Source of the DNA: CAYTED01 sp964537075
Lineage (GTDB): Bacteria; Patescibacteriota; Minisyncoccia; Moranbacterales; UBA1568
Direction: 5' to 3'
DNA: 21,339 bases
Assembly (NCBI GenBank): GCA_964537075.1
Contig: CAZIBB010000014.1
Span: 1 to 21,339, forward strand
Below, in pieces: positions 1 to 7,297 of this stretch (its first letter is position 1; each line of letters begins with the position of its first letter). A program made the position numbers and the translations under genes. The notes under the pieces are model-generated. The model was not told the origin of the DNA. It saw only the letters and a program-made list of their open reading frames with translations, and ran no database searches.

Positions 1-53
1 TCCTCATTGTAGAGTGGGACGACAATCGACAAATAGGGTTGATTTTCTGACAT
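1..53 (-). CDS. GT2 glycosyltransferase, N-terminal fragment (cut by window edge)
   Basis: The reverse strand from 53 reads M-S-E-N-Q-P-Y-L-S-I-V-V-P-L-Y-N-E and then leaves the window. The IVVPLYNE stretch is the first beta strand and nucleotide-binding start of family 2 glycosyltransferases, which use a nucleotide-activated sugar in the cytoplasm. Only 17 residues are visible, so substrate and length cannot be judged. An in-frame ATG three codons earlier (reverse of 60-62) is an alternative start; 53 was chosen because GT2 proteins commonly begin only a few residues before this strand. The gene is divergent from the GT2 gene at 194, and the two probably share the 54-193 promoter region. Confidence 0.75.
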   Translation of the reverse strand, partial: MSENQPYLSIVVPLYNE

Positions 54-82
54 AGGTGACATTATGAAGACTATTTGCTTCT

Positions 83-111
83 ATTGTAACGTACCCATCA
101 AAAACCCGCAA
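83..111 (-). promoter_or_regulatory. Candidate sigma-70-type promoter for the leftward GT2 gene
   Basis: On the reverse strand a -35-like TTGCGG (106-111) is followed after 17 nt by TACAAT (83-88). This would place the transcript start about 20-25 nt before the ATG at 53. The -35 overlaps a small perfect palindrome, CCGCA-AA-TGCGG at 106-117, which could be a regulator site. The call rests on motif match only. Confidence 0.4.
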
Positions 112-129
112 ATGCGGTAAAAACGACCC

Positions 130-158
130 TTTCAGAATCGCAGACTTTTTGCTATACT
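130..158 (+). promoter_or_regulatory. Extended -10 promoter for the rightward glycan block
   Basis: TGCTATACT at 150-158 is an extended -10 element (TG, one base, TATACT at 153-158). The -35 region (TTTCAG, 130-135, 17-nt spacer) is weak, as is common for extended -10 promoters. The predicted transcript start near 165 lies upstream of ATG 194 but downstream of the in-frame TTG at 149, which supports 194 as the translation start. Confidence 0.5.
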
Positions 159-193
159 TGCTTGTAAATGAGTACTGGCTGATTAGAATACCT

Positions 194-946
194 ATGCAAC
201 ACCCAGAAATATCCGTTGTCATCCCATGCTACAAAGAAGCTGAAGTTATTGAGAAGAATATCCTCTTGGTTGACGCATATCTTAAAAAACACTTTAGACG
301 TTTCGACATTATTGTCGTTACCGATGGCAGCCCCGATCAAACTCAAGAGAATATACAGCGTCTCGGTAATGCCTACCCCCTCATCCCTCTCGTCCTTATC
401 CCCTTCGCGAAAAATCAAGGCAAAGGCGCAGCTGTCAAAGCCGGGATTCTTGCATCAAAATACGATCCCATTCTCTTCACTGATGCCGACCTGACCATCT
501 CTATTGATGAACTGGAAAAATTCATCTCCGCACTCACATCCTCAGATATGGCGATTGCGTCACGTCTCATTTCCGGATCACAATTTGAAGAAGTTGTCCC
601 GTGGTACCGCCGCCTCTTCGCTCGAGGATTCTATGTGCTTCAAATCATTCTCTTGGGTAATGTGAAATTCTCTGACACCCAATGCGGGTTCAAACTTTTT
701 CGACGCGAAACCGCCCTCAAACTCTTTCAAAAGATTACCATCAAACGATTTGCCTTCGATGCCGAACTTCTCTTTTTGGCAAGAAAATTTAACCTGAGAG
801 TTGCTATACTTCCTGTCACCATCCGCAAAGATTGCCGCAATACGAACGTCGACACCATCAAAGACCCGATCAATATGTTCTTCGCCATCCTCAAAATCAG
901 ATGGAATGATTGGATCGGAAAATACAAAAACACTCTCTCCTCTTAA
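194..946 (+). CDS. GT2 glycosyltransferase, dolichyl/undecaprenyl-phosphate glucosyltransferase-like
   Basis: A 250-residue cytoplasmic or membrane-peripheral GT-A enzyme that probably transfers a sugar from a nucleotide donor to a polyprenyl phosphate. Visible signatures are SVVIPCYKEAEVI (about 7-19), VTDGSPDQT (42-50, replacing the usual DDGS), NQGKGAAV (74-81), the metal-binding D-A-D in FTDADL (97-99), and DTQCGFKLF with FAFDAEL further on. The last two are typical of the ALG5-like subgroup. No C-terminal membrane segments are seen. The frame is open back to a TTG at 149, but that codon lies inside the predicted -10 box, so ATG 194 was chosen. The next gene follows through a heptad repeat tract that contains this gene's stop codon. 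Family call is strong; the exact sugar is unknown. Confidence 0.88.
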   Translation: MQHPEISVVIPCYKEAEVIEKNILLVDAYLKKHFRRFDIIVVTDGSPDQTQENIQRLGNAYPLIPLVLIPFAKNQGKGAAVKAGILASKYDPILFTDADLTISIDELEKFISALTSSDMAIASRLISGSQFEEVVPWYRRLFARGFYVLQIILLGNVKFSDTQCGFKLFRRETALKLFQKITIKRFAFDAELLFLARKFNLRVAILPVTIRKDCRNTNVDTIKDPINMFFAILKIRWNDWIGKYKNTLSS

Positions 947-991
947 CTGTTATTTGTTCACTGTTAATTGCTGACTGCTTACTGCTTTATG
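943..991 (+). repeat. Seven-unit degenerate 7-nt tandem tract linking a stop codon to a start codon
   Basis: Positions 943-991 divide exactly into seven consecutive 7-mers with consensus YTNAYTG, the first being TTAACTG and the last CTTTATG. Units begin at 943, 950, 957, 964, 971, 978 and 985. The first unit contains the TAA stop of the upstream GT2 gene (944-946) and the last contains the ATG of the next one (989-991). There is no Shine-Dalgarno motif in the tract. Confidence 0.85.
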
Positions 992-1660
992 TGGATAGTC
1001 ATCCCCGCCTACAACGAAGAGAAAGTCATCCAGGACGTCATCCGAGAAATTCAGGCTGCCGGCTATCGGAACATCATCGTCGTCGATGATGGTAGCACTG
1101 ATCAGACGTACGAGAAAGCGAAAGCGATACCTGATGTTATCGCTTTGAAACACTCCATCAATCGCGGTAAAGGCGCGGCAACCAAAACCGGCATCGAGGC
1201 TGCTAAAATGCTCGGAGCGAATATCATCGTCACTATGGACGGTGACGGCCAGCACAATCCAGAGGATATTGCTCGCCTTATCGACCCGATCAAAAACAAC
1301 CACTGCGATGTCGTCTTAGGCACGCGCCTTATCGACCCAAAAGGAATGCCACAGCATAAAATTCTCGCGAATTGGATCGGTAATGTCGTTACCTGGTATT
1401 TCTACGGTCTTTGGGTGTCCGACAGCCAGTCTGGCTTCCGCGCCTACTCGCGTCATGCCTCTGAGCTCATCAACACCAAAACTGACCGCTATGAATACGA
1501 CAGTGAAGTTATTCGGGAGATCTATCTTTATAAGCTACAATATAAGGAGGTACCTATAGAAGTCCGCTATACTGAGTATTCTATGGGGAAAATTCACAAA
1601 CAAAGCTTTGCAAACGGTCTCAAGACGCTCTACAAAATAATTTGGAACCTTATCAGTTGA
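989..1660 (+). CDS. GT2 glycosyltransferase, polyprenyl-phosphate mannosyltransferase-like
   Basis: A 223-residue family 2 glycosyltransferase of the DPM1-like type, predicted to load a sugar onto a polyprenyl-phosphate carrier at the inner face of the membrane. Motifs in order are WIVIPAYNEEKVI (2-14), VVDDGSTDQT (31-40), NRGKGAATKTGI (58-69), the catalytic D-G-D in MDGDGQHNPED (83-93), and SDSQSGFRAYSR (144-155). An in-frame TTG at 968 would put part of the heptad tract into the protein as unrelated residues, so ATG 989 is preferred because it starts right at the first beta strand. The enzyme lacks membrane segments; the adjacent DUF2304 protein probably supplies the membrane anchor, a common pairing. 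Confidence 0.88.
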   Translation: MWIVIPAYNEEKVIQDVIREIQAAGYRNIIVVDDGSTDQTYEKAKAIPDVIALKHSINRGKGAATKTGIEAAKMLGANIIVTMDGDGQHNPEDIARLIDPIKNNHCDVVLGTRLIDPKGMPQHKILANWIGNVVTWYFYGLWVSDSQSGFRAYSRHASELINTKTDRYEYDSEVIREIYLYKLQYKEVPIEVRYTEYSMGKIHKQSFANGLKTLYKIIWNLIS

Positions 1661-1677
1661 AGCCAGTCAGTCCGTTG

Positions 1678-1705
1678 TTATCTACTTATTGTTAATTGTT
1701 AACTG
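1678..1705 (+). repeat. Four-unit 7-nt tandem tract before the DUF2304 start
   Basis: Units beginning at 1678, 1685, 1692 and 1699 match the same YTNAYTG-type consensus seen at 943-991; the last two are TTAATTG and TTAACTG. Weaker units (CAGTCAG, TCCGTTG) extend the phase upstream to about 1664. The ATG at 1708 begins two bases after the last unit. Confidence 0.75.
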
Positions 1706-1707
1706 CA

Positions 1708-2067
1708 ATGCTTATGTCTCTCGCACTCTATCAGATTGTCATTATCATCCTCGCAGGCGTTATGATCAGTCAAGGTGTTAAAAATTTCCTCAAACGTGAA
1801 AGCGGGCAAACAATCATCAAGCTTGGGGTTCGTATTTTCGTTTGGGGAGGTATGGCTATCGTTGTCGCATTTCCGGGTGTCAGCAACACCATAGCCCACA
1901 TGATCGGCATCCAGGACAATATCAATGCCGTCATCCTGACCGGCTTTCTCCTCGTCTTCCTGATGATCTTCAAACTCCTCTCCGCTATCGAACGAATAGA
2001 GCAACAAATTTCTATCGTGACTCGCAATCGTGCCCTATCAGATATTCAAAAAGAAAAAAAGGGTTAA
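1708..2067 (+). CDS. DUF2304 small membrane protein
   Basis: A 119-residue protein with three hydrophobic segments (about 3-25, 40-65 and 75-95), followed by a charged tail starting with LSAIERIEQQI and ending in a lysine-rich stretch. The segment TGFLLVFLMIFKLLSAIER is the DUF2304 signature. DUF2304 proteins are regularly encoded beside polyprenyl-phosphate GT2 enzymes and are thought to be their membrane partner; the function is inferred from this association. The open frame extends to a TTG at 1696 inside the heptad tract; ATG 1708 was chosen because the TTG would only add tract-encoded residues. The next gene starts 3 nt after the stop, so co-transcription is likely. Confidence 0.85.
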   Translation: MLMSLALYQIVIIILAGVMISQGVKNFLKRESGQTIIKLGVRIFVWGGMAIVVAFPGVSNTIAHMIGIQDNINAVILTGFLLVFLMIFKLLSAIERIEQQISIVTRNRALSDIQKEKKG

Positions 2068-2070
2068 ATT

Positions 2071-4140
2071 ATGCCATTACTTATCAAAACAAACCTTGTT
2101 TTTCTTTTTCTTTTTTCTGCTTTCTTTTTTTTCTCGCCTGATTCTGTCGCTACGGGAAGAATCATTCACTCATCCATAGAACTGGCTTTCATCTTCTTTC
2201 TTCCGGGAATCAACATGGCATTCCTGCTTCAATATTTCCTGAAAAGAAAATTTTCTCTTCTTGAGTTCATAAACATTGCTCTTGTTCTTTCCCTTTTCTT
2301 GGTTCCATTCTTACTCGCATTCGAATACACGAAATGGAAAACACTTTCGCCCTTCCTTCCGTTCATCAATGCCCTATTCATCTTCATCATCACTGCCGGA
2401 ATATGCTTTTTTCATAAAAAAAGCAAGCTTGAACATACTCAGAAATTCCCCCTCAACAATAAAGCTCTGTGGAATACATTTTTCTCGAAGAATTTCCTTC
2501 CCCCGTTTATCTTGTACGTTACCGTTATTATCAGCATCGTCACCGCCTATTATCCGCTTCCGGACCTCGATCCCTACTATTGGATTACTGAATACCGAAA
2601 CCAATTGCAAGCAGCAACCATAACGACACTGAGCGGACATCGTCCGCTTTTCTCAGCTCTCACCTATATTTTCACCCAAGGGGCGCATATTGATTTTTAT
2701 GCCTACTTCAAATATATTCTCCCGAGCTTTCTTCTCCTTCTTATTTTTCCATCGGCACTACTGGCACAAAAATTCTCACATCCGTTGCAAAAAGTAATAA
2801 TCTTCTTCTTTCCTTTTGCAAGCGGCATTACTATTATTTTTCTCACCCTCCCTATTCCACAAGCGCTCGCAAATGTCGGGTTATTTTTCTTTTTCGTTTT
2901 TCTTGCCTATTCGTTGATTGCCAAAGATGCCTTCTTTTATTTTCTTGGCGGCGCGACGATCTTCTTCAGCTTTTTTTATCACGAAGCACTCGCTATCCCG
3001 CTCGCTCTCTGGATTCTTTTTTCTCTCTGGAACTACCGCCGAGAAATCTTTCAGAAAACCAGAGAAAATAAGCTCACCACTCTCCTGCTTCTCTTCATCG
3101 TTTTGCCCGCTCTTTACGGTCCGCTTTCTTTTATCTCTTCTCGCGCCGAATGGCTTTTGTCTGTCCTTTCTCATTCACGTCCCAATCTTCTTTTCCCGCA
3201 GTATTATGTGAATATCGATGGCAACCAGATGGGCTGGGGCGATCTCTTTGGTGTCGCCAAATACTACCTCTTCTACATCGGGCCATCTCTTCTTCTTACC
3301 TTTGTAGCGCTGCTCTATTGTATCAAAAATAAAGTCGTCCAGTCATTTCTTTTTTCTCGCGAAGGCAAAGTACTTACCAGTATATTTCTCGTTTTCTTCT
3401 TCATCGCGGAGATCCTCCCGCGCCTCACCGGTATCGCGCTCCTTCCTGATCGGGCATGGGTATTCGCCGGGACGATAGCGCTCTTCTTTCTGATCCCCCT
3501 GTTCTCGCTTCCTATAGGGAAAAATCGCTTTTTTCTCTGGCTCATTATTCTGGGGTTTTCTGCTAATATCGCTGCAGCCGTGTATATCAATACGCTCAAG
3601 AAATATATGATTACCGATCAGCAGCTCGTTTCCGCCGAATGGATCAGCACAAATCTCCCCAACAACCGCGTCATTTTCACCGTCGAGAGTGGCCGCCTCC
3701 TGAGCTTCTTCTCAGGATCATCAGTCATCAAGGTCAAAGATCCAAATTTCTTATTCGATGAGACAGTATTCAAAAATGAATTCAAAATTCGACAAATTCC
3801 ATTTTCTGAATCAGATCAAGAAAAAACTATCGAATCACTCAAGATAATCGTCGAAAATATTGATATACAAAACGCCGCCTCGAACATCCATGAAGTGCGA
3901 GATATCCTCAGTCATATAGAGTCCATAGAGCAGGCAAGAAAAGAAAAAAATATGAATGAAAATAAATCCTATTATGTCTACTACGCCGCCCCAAGCGAAA
4001 AGAATCCCTATGTCGATCGCCCGTACATAAAAAAGTTTGAAAACAAAGAAGATCGGATCATCTTCAATCTTTACCCCGATCGCTTCGAAAAAATCTATTT
4101 TGACGAGAAAAATCACATTTATATATGGAAAATCAAGTAA
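2071..4140 (+). CDS. Large polytopic membrane protein, GT-C glycosyltransferase-like
   Basis: 689 residues with a dozen or more Phe-rich hydrophobic segments in the first ~520 residues, then a soluble domain of about 170 residues. After the first group of membrane helices the loop YPLPDLDPYYWITEYR (161-176) carries D165-x-D167, in the place where GT-C enzymes carry their catalytic acidic pair. The tail begins SAEWISTNLPNNRVIFTV, similar in style to the outer-face domains of GT-C proteins. GT-C enzymes use polyprenyl-phosphate sugars on the outer face, which fits the two GT2 enzymes and DUF2304 just upstream. I recognise no named family, so the GT-C assignment is inference. It starts 3 nt after DUF2304 and overlaps the next gene by 16 nt. 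Confidence 0.7.
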   Translation: MPLLIKTNLVFLFLFSAFFFFSPDSVATGRIIHSSIELAFIFFLPGINMAFLLQYFLKRKFSLLEFINIALVLSLFLVPFLLAFEYTKWKTLSPFLPFINALFIFIITAGICFFHKKSKLEHTQKFPLNNKALWNTFFSKNFLPPFILYVTVIISIVTAYYPLPDLDPYYWITEYRNQLQAATITTLSGHRPLFSALTYIFTQGAHIDFYAYFKYILPSFLLLLIFPSALLAQKFSHPLQKVIIFFFPFASGITIIFLTLPIPQALANVGLFFFFVFLAYSLIAKDAFFYFLGGATIFFSFFYHEALAIPLALWILFSLWNYRREIFQKTRENKLTTLLLLFIVLPALYGPLSFISSRAEWLLSVLSHSRPNLLFPQYYVNIDGNQMGWGDLFGVAKYYLFYIGPSLLLTFVALLYCIKNKVVQSFLFSREGKVLTSIFLVFFFIAEILPRLTGIALLPDRAWVFAGTIALFFLIPLFSLPIGKNRFFLWLIILGFSANIAAAVYINTLKKYMITDQQLVSAEWISTNLPNNRVIFTVESGRLLSFFSGSSVIKVKDPNFLFDETVFKNEFKIRQIPFSESDQEKTIESLKIIVENIDIQNAASNIHEVRDILSHIESIEQARKEKNMNENKSYYVYYAAPSEKNPYVDRPYIKKFENKEDRIIFNLYPDRFEKIYFDEKNHIYIWKIK

Positions 4141-5303
4141 AGAAAATTCTGATCTTCCCACCATTCTATCCCCCTCATATCGGAGGATTGGAAAGTCATA
4201 GCGATGAATTCAACAAACATCTCGCACAGAAAGGGGTGGAAATTTTTGTTTTCACACCACGCTTACCGGGCGATGCCCCTCGATCAGAAAAACTCTCAGG
4301 CGGAATTAATATTCTTCGCTTTCCCGCTTTCGAGCCGATACACAATTATCCTGTACCGAAGTTTTGGCAAGCAGATTTCTGGCGACAATGGAATTCTCTC
4401 TTCGATAAAGATTACGAGATCGTCATTTCCCGTACGCGATTTTTCTTCCCTTCCCTGATGGCTCTCTGGTACGCCAGAAAACAGAAACTTCCGCTCCTCC
4501 ATATCGAGCATGGATCAGATTTCGCGCAGTTCAACGGCTGGATCAAGACCACTTTGGGAAAACTGTATGATTGGACAATGGGGCGCTTCATTCTTCGTCA
4601 TGCCGATGGCCTCGTTGCCAATTCTCAGGCATCAGGCAATTTTGTGAAAAAACTTTCCGGAAGAACAGATTGTCAAATCATCTATCGTGGCGCCAATGTC
4701 GAAGGAATAGAAAACGCCGAGCCACGAAGCGATCTGCGAAAAAAATATTCCGACAGAACAATCATCGCCTTCATCGGACGCCTCATCGATGGGAAAGGCA
4801 CCCATGACCTCATTTCCGCCATCGCCCGATTGAAACGTGAAGATATCATCACCTTTATCATCGGTAACGGGCCAGAAGAATATCGTCTCAAAAAAATAAC
4901 ATCGGAATATCACCTCGATAATCAGATAGTTTTTTTTGGTAATCTTCCCTTCAGCGACGCCATCAGCATACTGAAGACCGCCGATATTACCGTAAACCCG
5001 AGCTACACCGAAGGGCTTCCAACATCCGTCACGGAGGCCGCACTCTGCCAGAAAGCCATCATTGCCACCGATGTGGGCGGCACGAGAGAAGTCATTTCCG
5101 GAAAAAATGATGGCTATCTCATCGAACCGAAGAATATCGAGCAATTAAAAGAAAAACTTCTCGACTTGATCAATCATCCAGAAAAACGCCTCGTTTTCGG
5201 TCAGAATGCCTATCGGGAAGTCAAAAACAAATTCTCCTGGGATCACGCTGCTGATCAATACCTTGAAGTTTTCTCCAAACTCCTCAATGATAGAAAAGGC
5301 TAA
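4125..5303 (+). CDS. GT4 glycosyltransferase (GT-B fold)
   Basis: A 392-residue retaining glycosyltransferase, cytoplasmic or membrane-peripheral. The N-terminal domain opens with ILIFPPFYPPHIGGLESHS (8-26), the glycine-rich acceptor-side loop of GT4. The C-terminal domain has FIGRLIDGKG (216-225), giving the donor-phosphate R219 and K224, and the EX7E pair E296/E304 in SYTEGLPTSVTEA, followed by ATDVGGTREVI. Length is normal for GT4. The ATG lies inside the end of the membrane-protein gene (16-nt overlap), indicating translational coupling. The acceptor and sugar cannot be told from sequence. Confidence 0.92.
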   Translation: MENQVKKILIFPPFYPPHIGGLESHSDEFNKHLAQKGVEIFVFTPRLPGDAPRSEKLSGGINILRFPAFEPIHNYPVPKFWQADFWRQWNSLFDKDYEIVISRTRFFFPSLMALWYARKQKLPLLHIEHGSDFAQFNGWIKTTLGKLYDWTMGRFILRHADGLVANSQASGNFVKKLSGRTDCQIIYRGANVEGIENAEPRSDLRKKYSDRTIIAFIGRLIDGKGTHDLISAIARLKREDIITFIIGNGPEEYRLKKITSEYHLDNQIVFFGNLPFSDAISILKTADITVNPSYTEGLPTSVTEAALCQKAIIATDVGGTREVISGKNDGYLIEPKNIEQLKEKLLDLINHPEKRLVFGQNAYREVKNKFSWDHAADQYLEVFSKLLNDRKG

Positions 5304-5322
5304 TTATTCACTTATTTTTTAG

Positions 5323-5374
5323 ACTTTTAAAACTTTTTAACTTTACAGACTTTTGACTTTATAAACTCCCTCCT
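5323..5374 (+). repeat. Loose 7-9 nt word repeat (ACTTT units) upstream of asnB
   Basis: ACTTT occurs at 5323, 5332, 5340, 5349 and 5356, then ACTCC at 5365, with spacings of 9, 8, 9, 7 and 9 nt; an earlier ACTTA sits at 5310. The tract fills almost the whole 71-nt gap between the GT4 stop and the AsnB start and ends in CCTCCT (5369-5374), directly before ATG 5375. It resembles the heptad tracts at 943 and 1678 but with less regular spacing. Confidence 0.65.
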
Positions 5375-6981
5375 ATGTGCGGAATAGCAGGAAAAATTTC
5401 CTTCTCATCAAAAGACATCCCAACTCAAGAAATTGAGACGATGAATGATACCATCAAACACCGCGGGCCTGATGACGGCGGTGTTTATATTTCTCCTGAC
5501 CACAAAGTAGGACTCGGGCACCGACGCCTCTCCATCATCGATCTCTCTCCACTCGGTCACCAGCCGATGCGCTACCTCGACCGTTACGAGATTGTCTTCA
5601 ATGGAGAAATTTATAATTTTCAGGAAAAACGTGCCGAACTGGAAAAAGATGGCTACACATTTGCATCGCATTCTGATACCGAAGTCATTCTCGCGCTCTA
5701 CGACAAACACAAGGANNNNNNNNNNNNNNNNNNNNNNNNNNNNNNNNNNNNNNNNNNNNNNNNNNNNNNNNNNNNNNNNNNNNNNNNNNNNNNNNNNNNN
5801 NNNNNNNNNNNNNNNACAAACTCGAGGAATCGACAAAACTCCGGATGATCTCCGATGTTCCGCTCGGCGCTTTCCTCTCCGGCGGCATCGATTCCAGCGC
5901 TATCGTCGCTCTGATGGCGCGCAATTCAAACCAGCCGATCAAGACATTCTCTATCGGCTTCAAGGAAGCGAAATACAACGAGCTTCCCTATGCCCGAATG
6001 GTTGCCGACCGATTCAAAACCGATCACACGGAATTCATCGTCGAACCGCATGCGATCGATCTCCTCCCGATGCTCGTCAGACACTATGAAGAGCCCTATG
6101 CCGACTCGAGTGCGCTCCCGACCTACTATGTCTCCAAACTCACCCGGGATCACGTCACCGTGGCTCTCAATGGCGATGGCGGGGACGAGAACTTCGGCGG
6201 ATACAGTCGATACAGCGCCTTCCAAATCTCTACGATGCTCGATCGTTTCGATATATTGAACCGAGCATTCGGAAAACCGCTCACCAACCTCCTCAAAAAC
6301 AATATAAAAAATACCTTCTTCGATCGGCTCAATCGCTTCTCCCGTAGCCTCTCCGACGATTATCGCAGGCGCTACCTCTCCTATACCGCCTACTTCACCA
6401 ATGAACAGAAAGCCGAGCTCTACACCGATGCATTCAAGCAAAAAGTCTGGGGAAGTGATACCTATGATGTGATCGCCTCACAATTCGATCAGGCCGGGAC
6501 GAAAAACCGGACCGAGCAAGCCATGTATGCCGATTTCGCCACCTATCTTCCTGACGATCTCCTGGTCAAAGTCGATATCGCGAGTATGGCCGTCGCTCTC
6601 GAGGGACGCTCGCCTTTTCTCGATCACGAGATGCTTGAACTCACCGCAAAAATCCCCTTCAATCTGAAAATCAAAGGTCTCGATAACAAAAAATATATTC
6701 TCAAAGAAGCGCTCCGCGGCATCATCCCCGATGAAGTGATGTTCCGTCCGAAAATGGGTTTCAATGTCCCAATCGATCGCTGGTTCCGAGGCGAACTCAA
6801 AGACTACGCAAGAGAAAAACTCCTGAACGGTCGCCTCATCAAAGACAATCTTTTCAGAAAGGAATATATCGAGCATATCCTTGATCAGCACTGCGATACG
6901 AACATCAACTTCTCGCCCCATATCTGGGCGCTCCTCACCCTCGAGCTCTGGTTTGAAGAATACTTTTACCCTGTCAAATAA
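5375..6981 (+). CDS. asnB: Asparagine synthase-like glutamine amidotransferase (interrupted by scaffold gap)
   Basis: The N-terminal half (from 5375 to the gap at 5716) starts MCGIAGKISF, giving the Cys2 nucleophile of class II glutaminase domains, and has HRGPDDGG, GHRRLSIIDLSPLGHQP and FNGEIYN. After the gap, the frame starting at 5818 reads KLEESTKLRMISDVPLGAFL then the ATP-pyrophosphatase loop SGGIDSS and continues to TAA 6981 with LNGDGGDE and EGRSPFLDHE. The two halves are in different frames relative to the 100 Ns, so the gap length is a placeholder; compared with typical AsnB proteins roughly 130 residues are missing. The enzyme transfers glutamine-derived ammonia to a carboxylate. 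In glycan loci such homologues are thought to amidate sugar acids rather than make free asparagine, but sequence cannot decide. Confidence 0.9.
5716..5815. other. Scaffold gap, 100 N placeholder
   Basis: Exactly 100 Ns inside the asnB-like gene. The flanking frames require a true length congruent to 2 modulo 3 for an intact gene, which 100 is not, so the real gap is a different size. Confidence 0.97.
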
Positions 6982-6991
6982 TTTCAAATCA

Positions 6992-7252
6992 ATGGCTATG
7001 TTCTATACATACATTCTCCAGTCACAAAAGGATAAAAGATTTTACACTGGGTATACGAAGGATTTGAAATTAAGATTTGAGAATCATAGAAAGGGACTCG
7101 TAGATTCAACAAAAGACAGACGGCCGCTAAAACTAGTATACTACGAAGCATGTCTCAATCAGCAAGATGCCACCCATCGTGAAAAATACTTCAAAACATA
7201 TTATGGAAAAATGTTTATCAAAAACAGACTCAAATCTTATTTGACGGGGTGA
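6992..7252 (+). CDS. GIY-YIG domain mini-protein (UPF0213/YhbQ-like)
   Basis: An 86-residue single-domain GIY-YIG protein. It shows the paired tyrosine segments FYTYIL (4-9) and FYTGYT (17-22), R28 and H32 in LRFENH, and the metal-binding E64 in THREKYF, so the catalytic residues appear intact. Stand-alone proteins of this type are common in bacteria; some have weak nuclease activity, but the cellular role is not well settled. The frame is open further upstream inside asnB; ATG 6992 was chosen because it is 10 nt after the asnB stop and directly before the domain. It sits between glycan genes without an obvious link to them, and its stop overlaps the start of the next promoter region. Confidence 0.88.
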   Translation: MAMFYTYILQSQKDKRFYTGYTKDLKLRFENHRKGLVDSTKDRRPLKLVYYEACLNQQDATHREKYFKTYYGKMFIKNRLKSYLTG

Positions 7253-7268
7253 ACCCGCGTAGTATAAT
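7241..7268 (+). promoter_or_regulatory. Sigma-70-type promoter for the methyltransferase gene
   Basis: TTGACG (7241-7246), a 16-nt spacer and a perfect TATAAT (7263-7268). The -35 lies in the last codons of the GIY-YIG gene. The predicted start near 7275 gives a leader of about 23 nt before ATG 7298. This is the best promoter match in the window. Confidence 0.7.
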
Positions 7269-7297
7269 GACTAACGTAAACAAATAAATCCGAACCA

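Noticed and set aside
149..193. TTG-initiated extension of the first GT2 gene
   Set aside because: The TTG overlaps an extended -10 promoter element and the added residues are not GT2-like; ATG 194 starts right before the first beta strand.
968..988. TTG start for the second GT2 gene
   Set aside because: The extra residues would be encoded by the heptad repeat tract; ATG 989 begins at the conserved WIVIPAYNEE strand.
3835..4164. Reverse-strand open frame under the end of the large membrane protein gene
   Set aside because: A shadow of the forward gene with no family motif, no promoter and no ribosome site.
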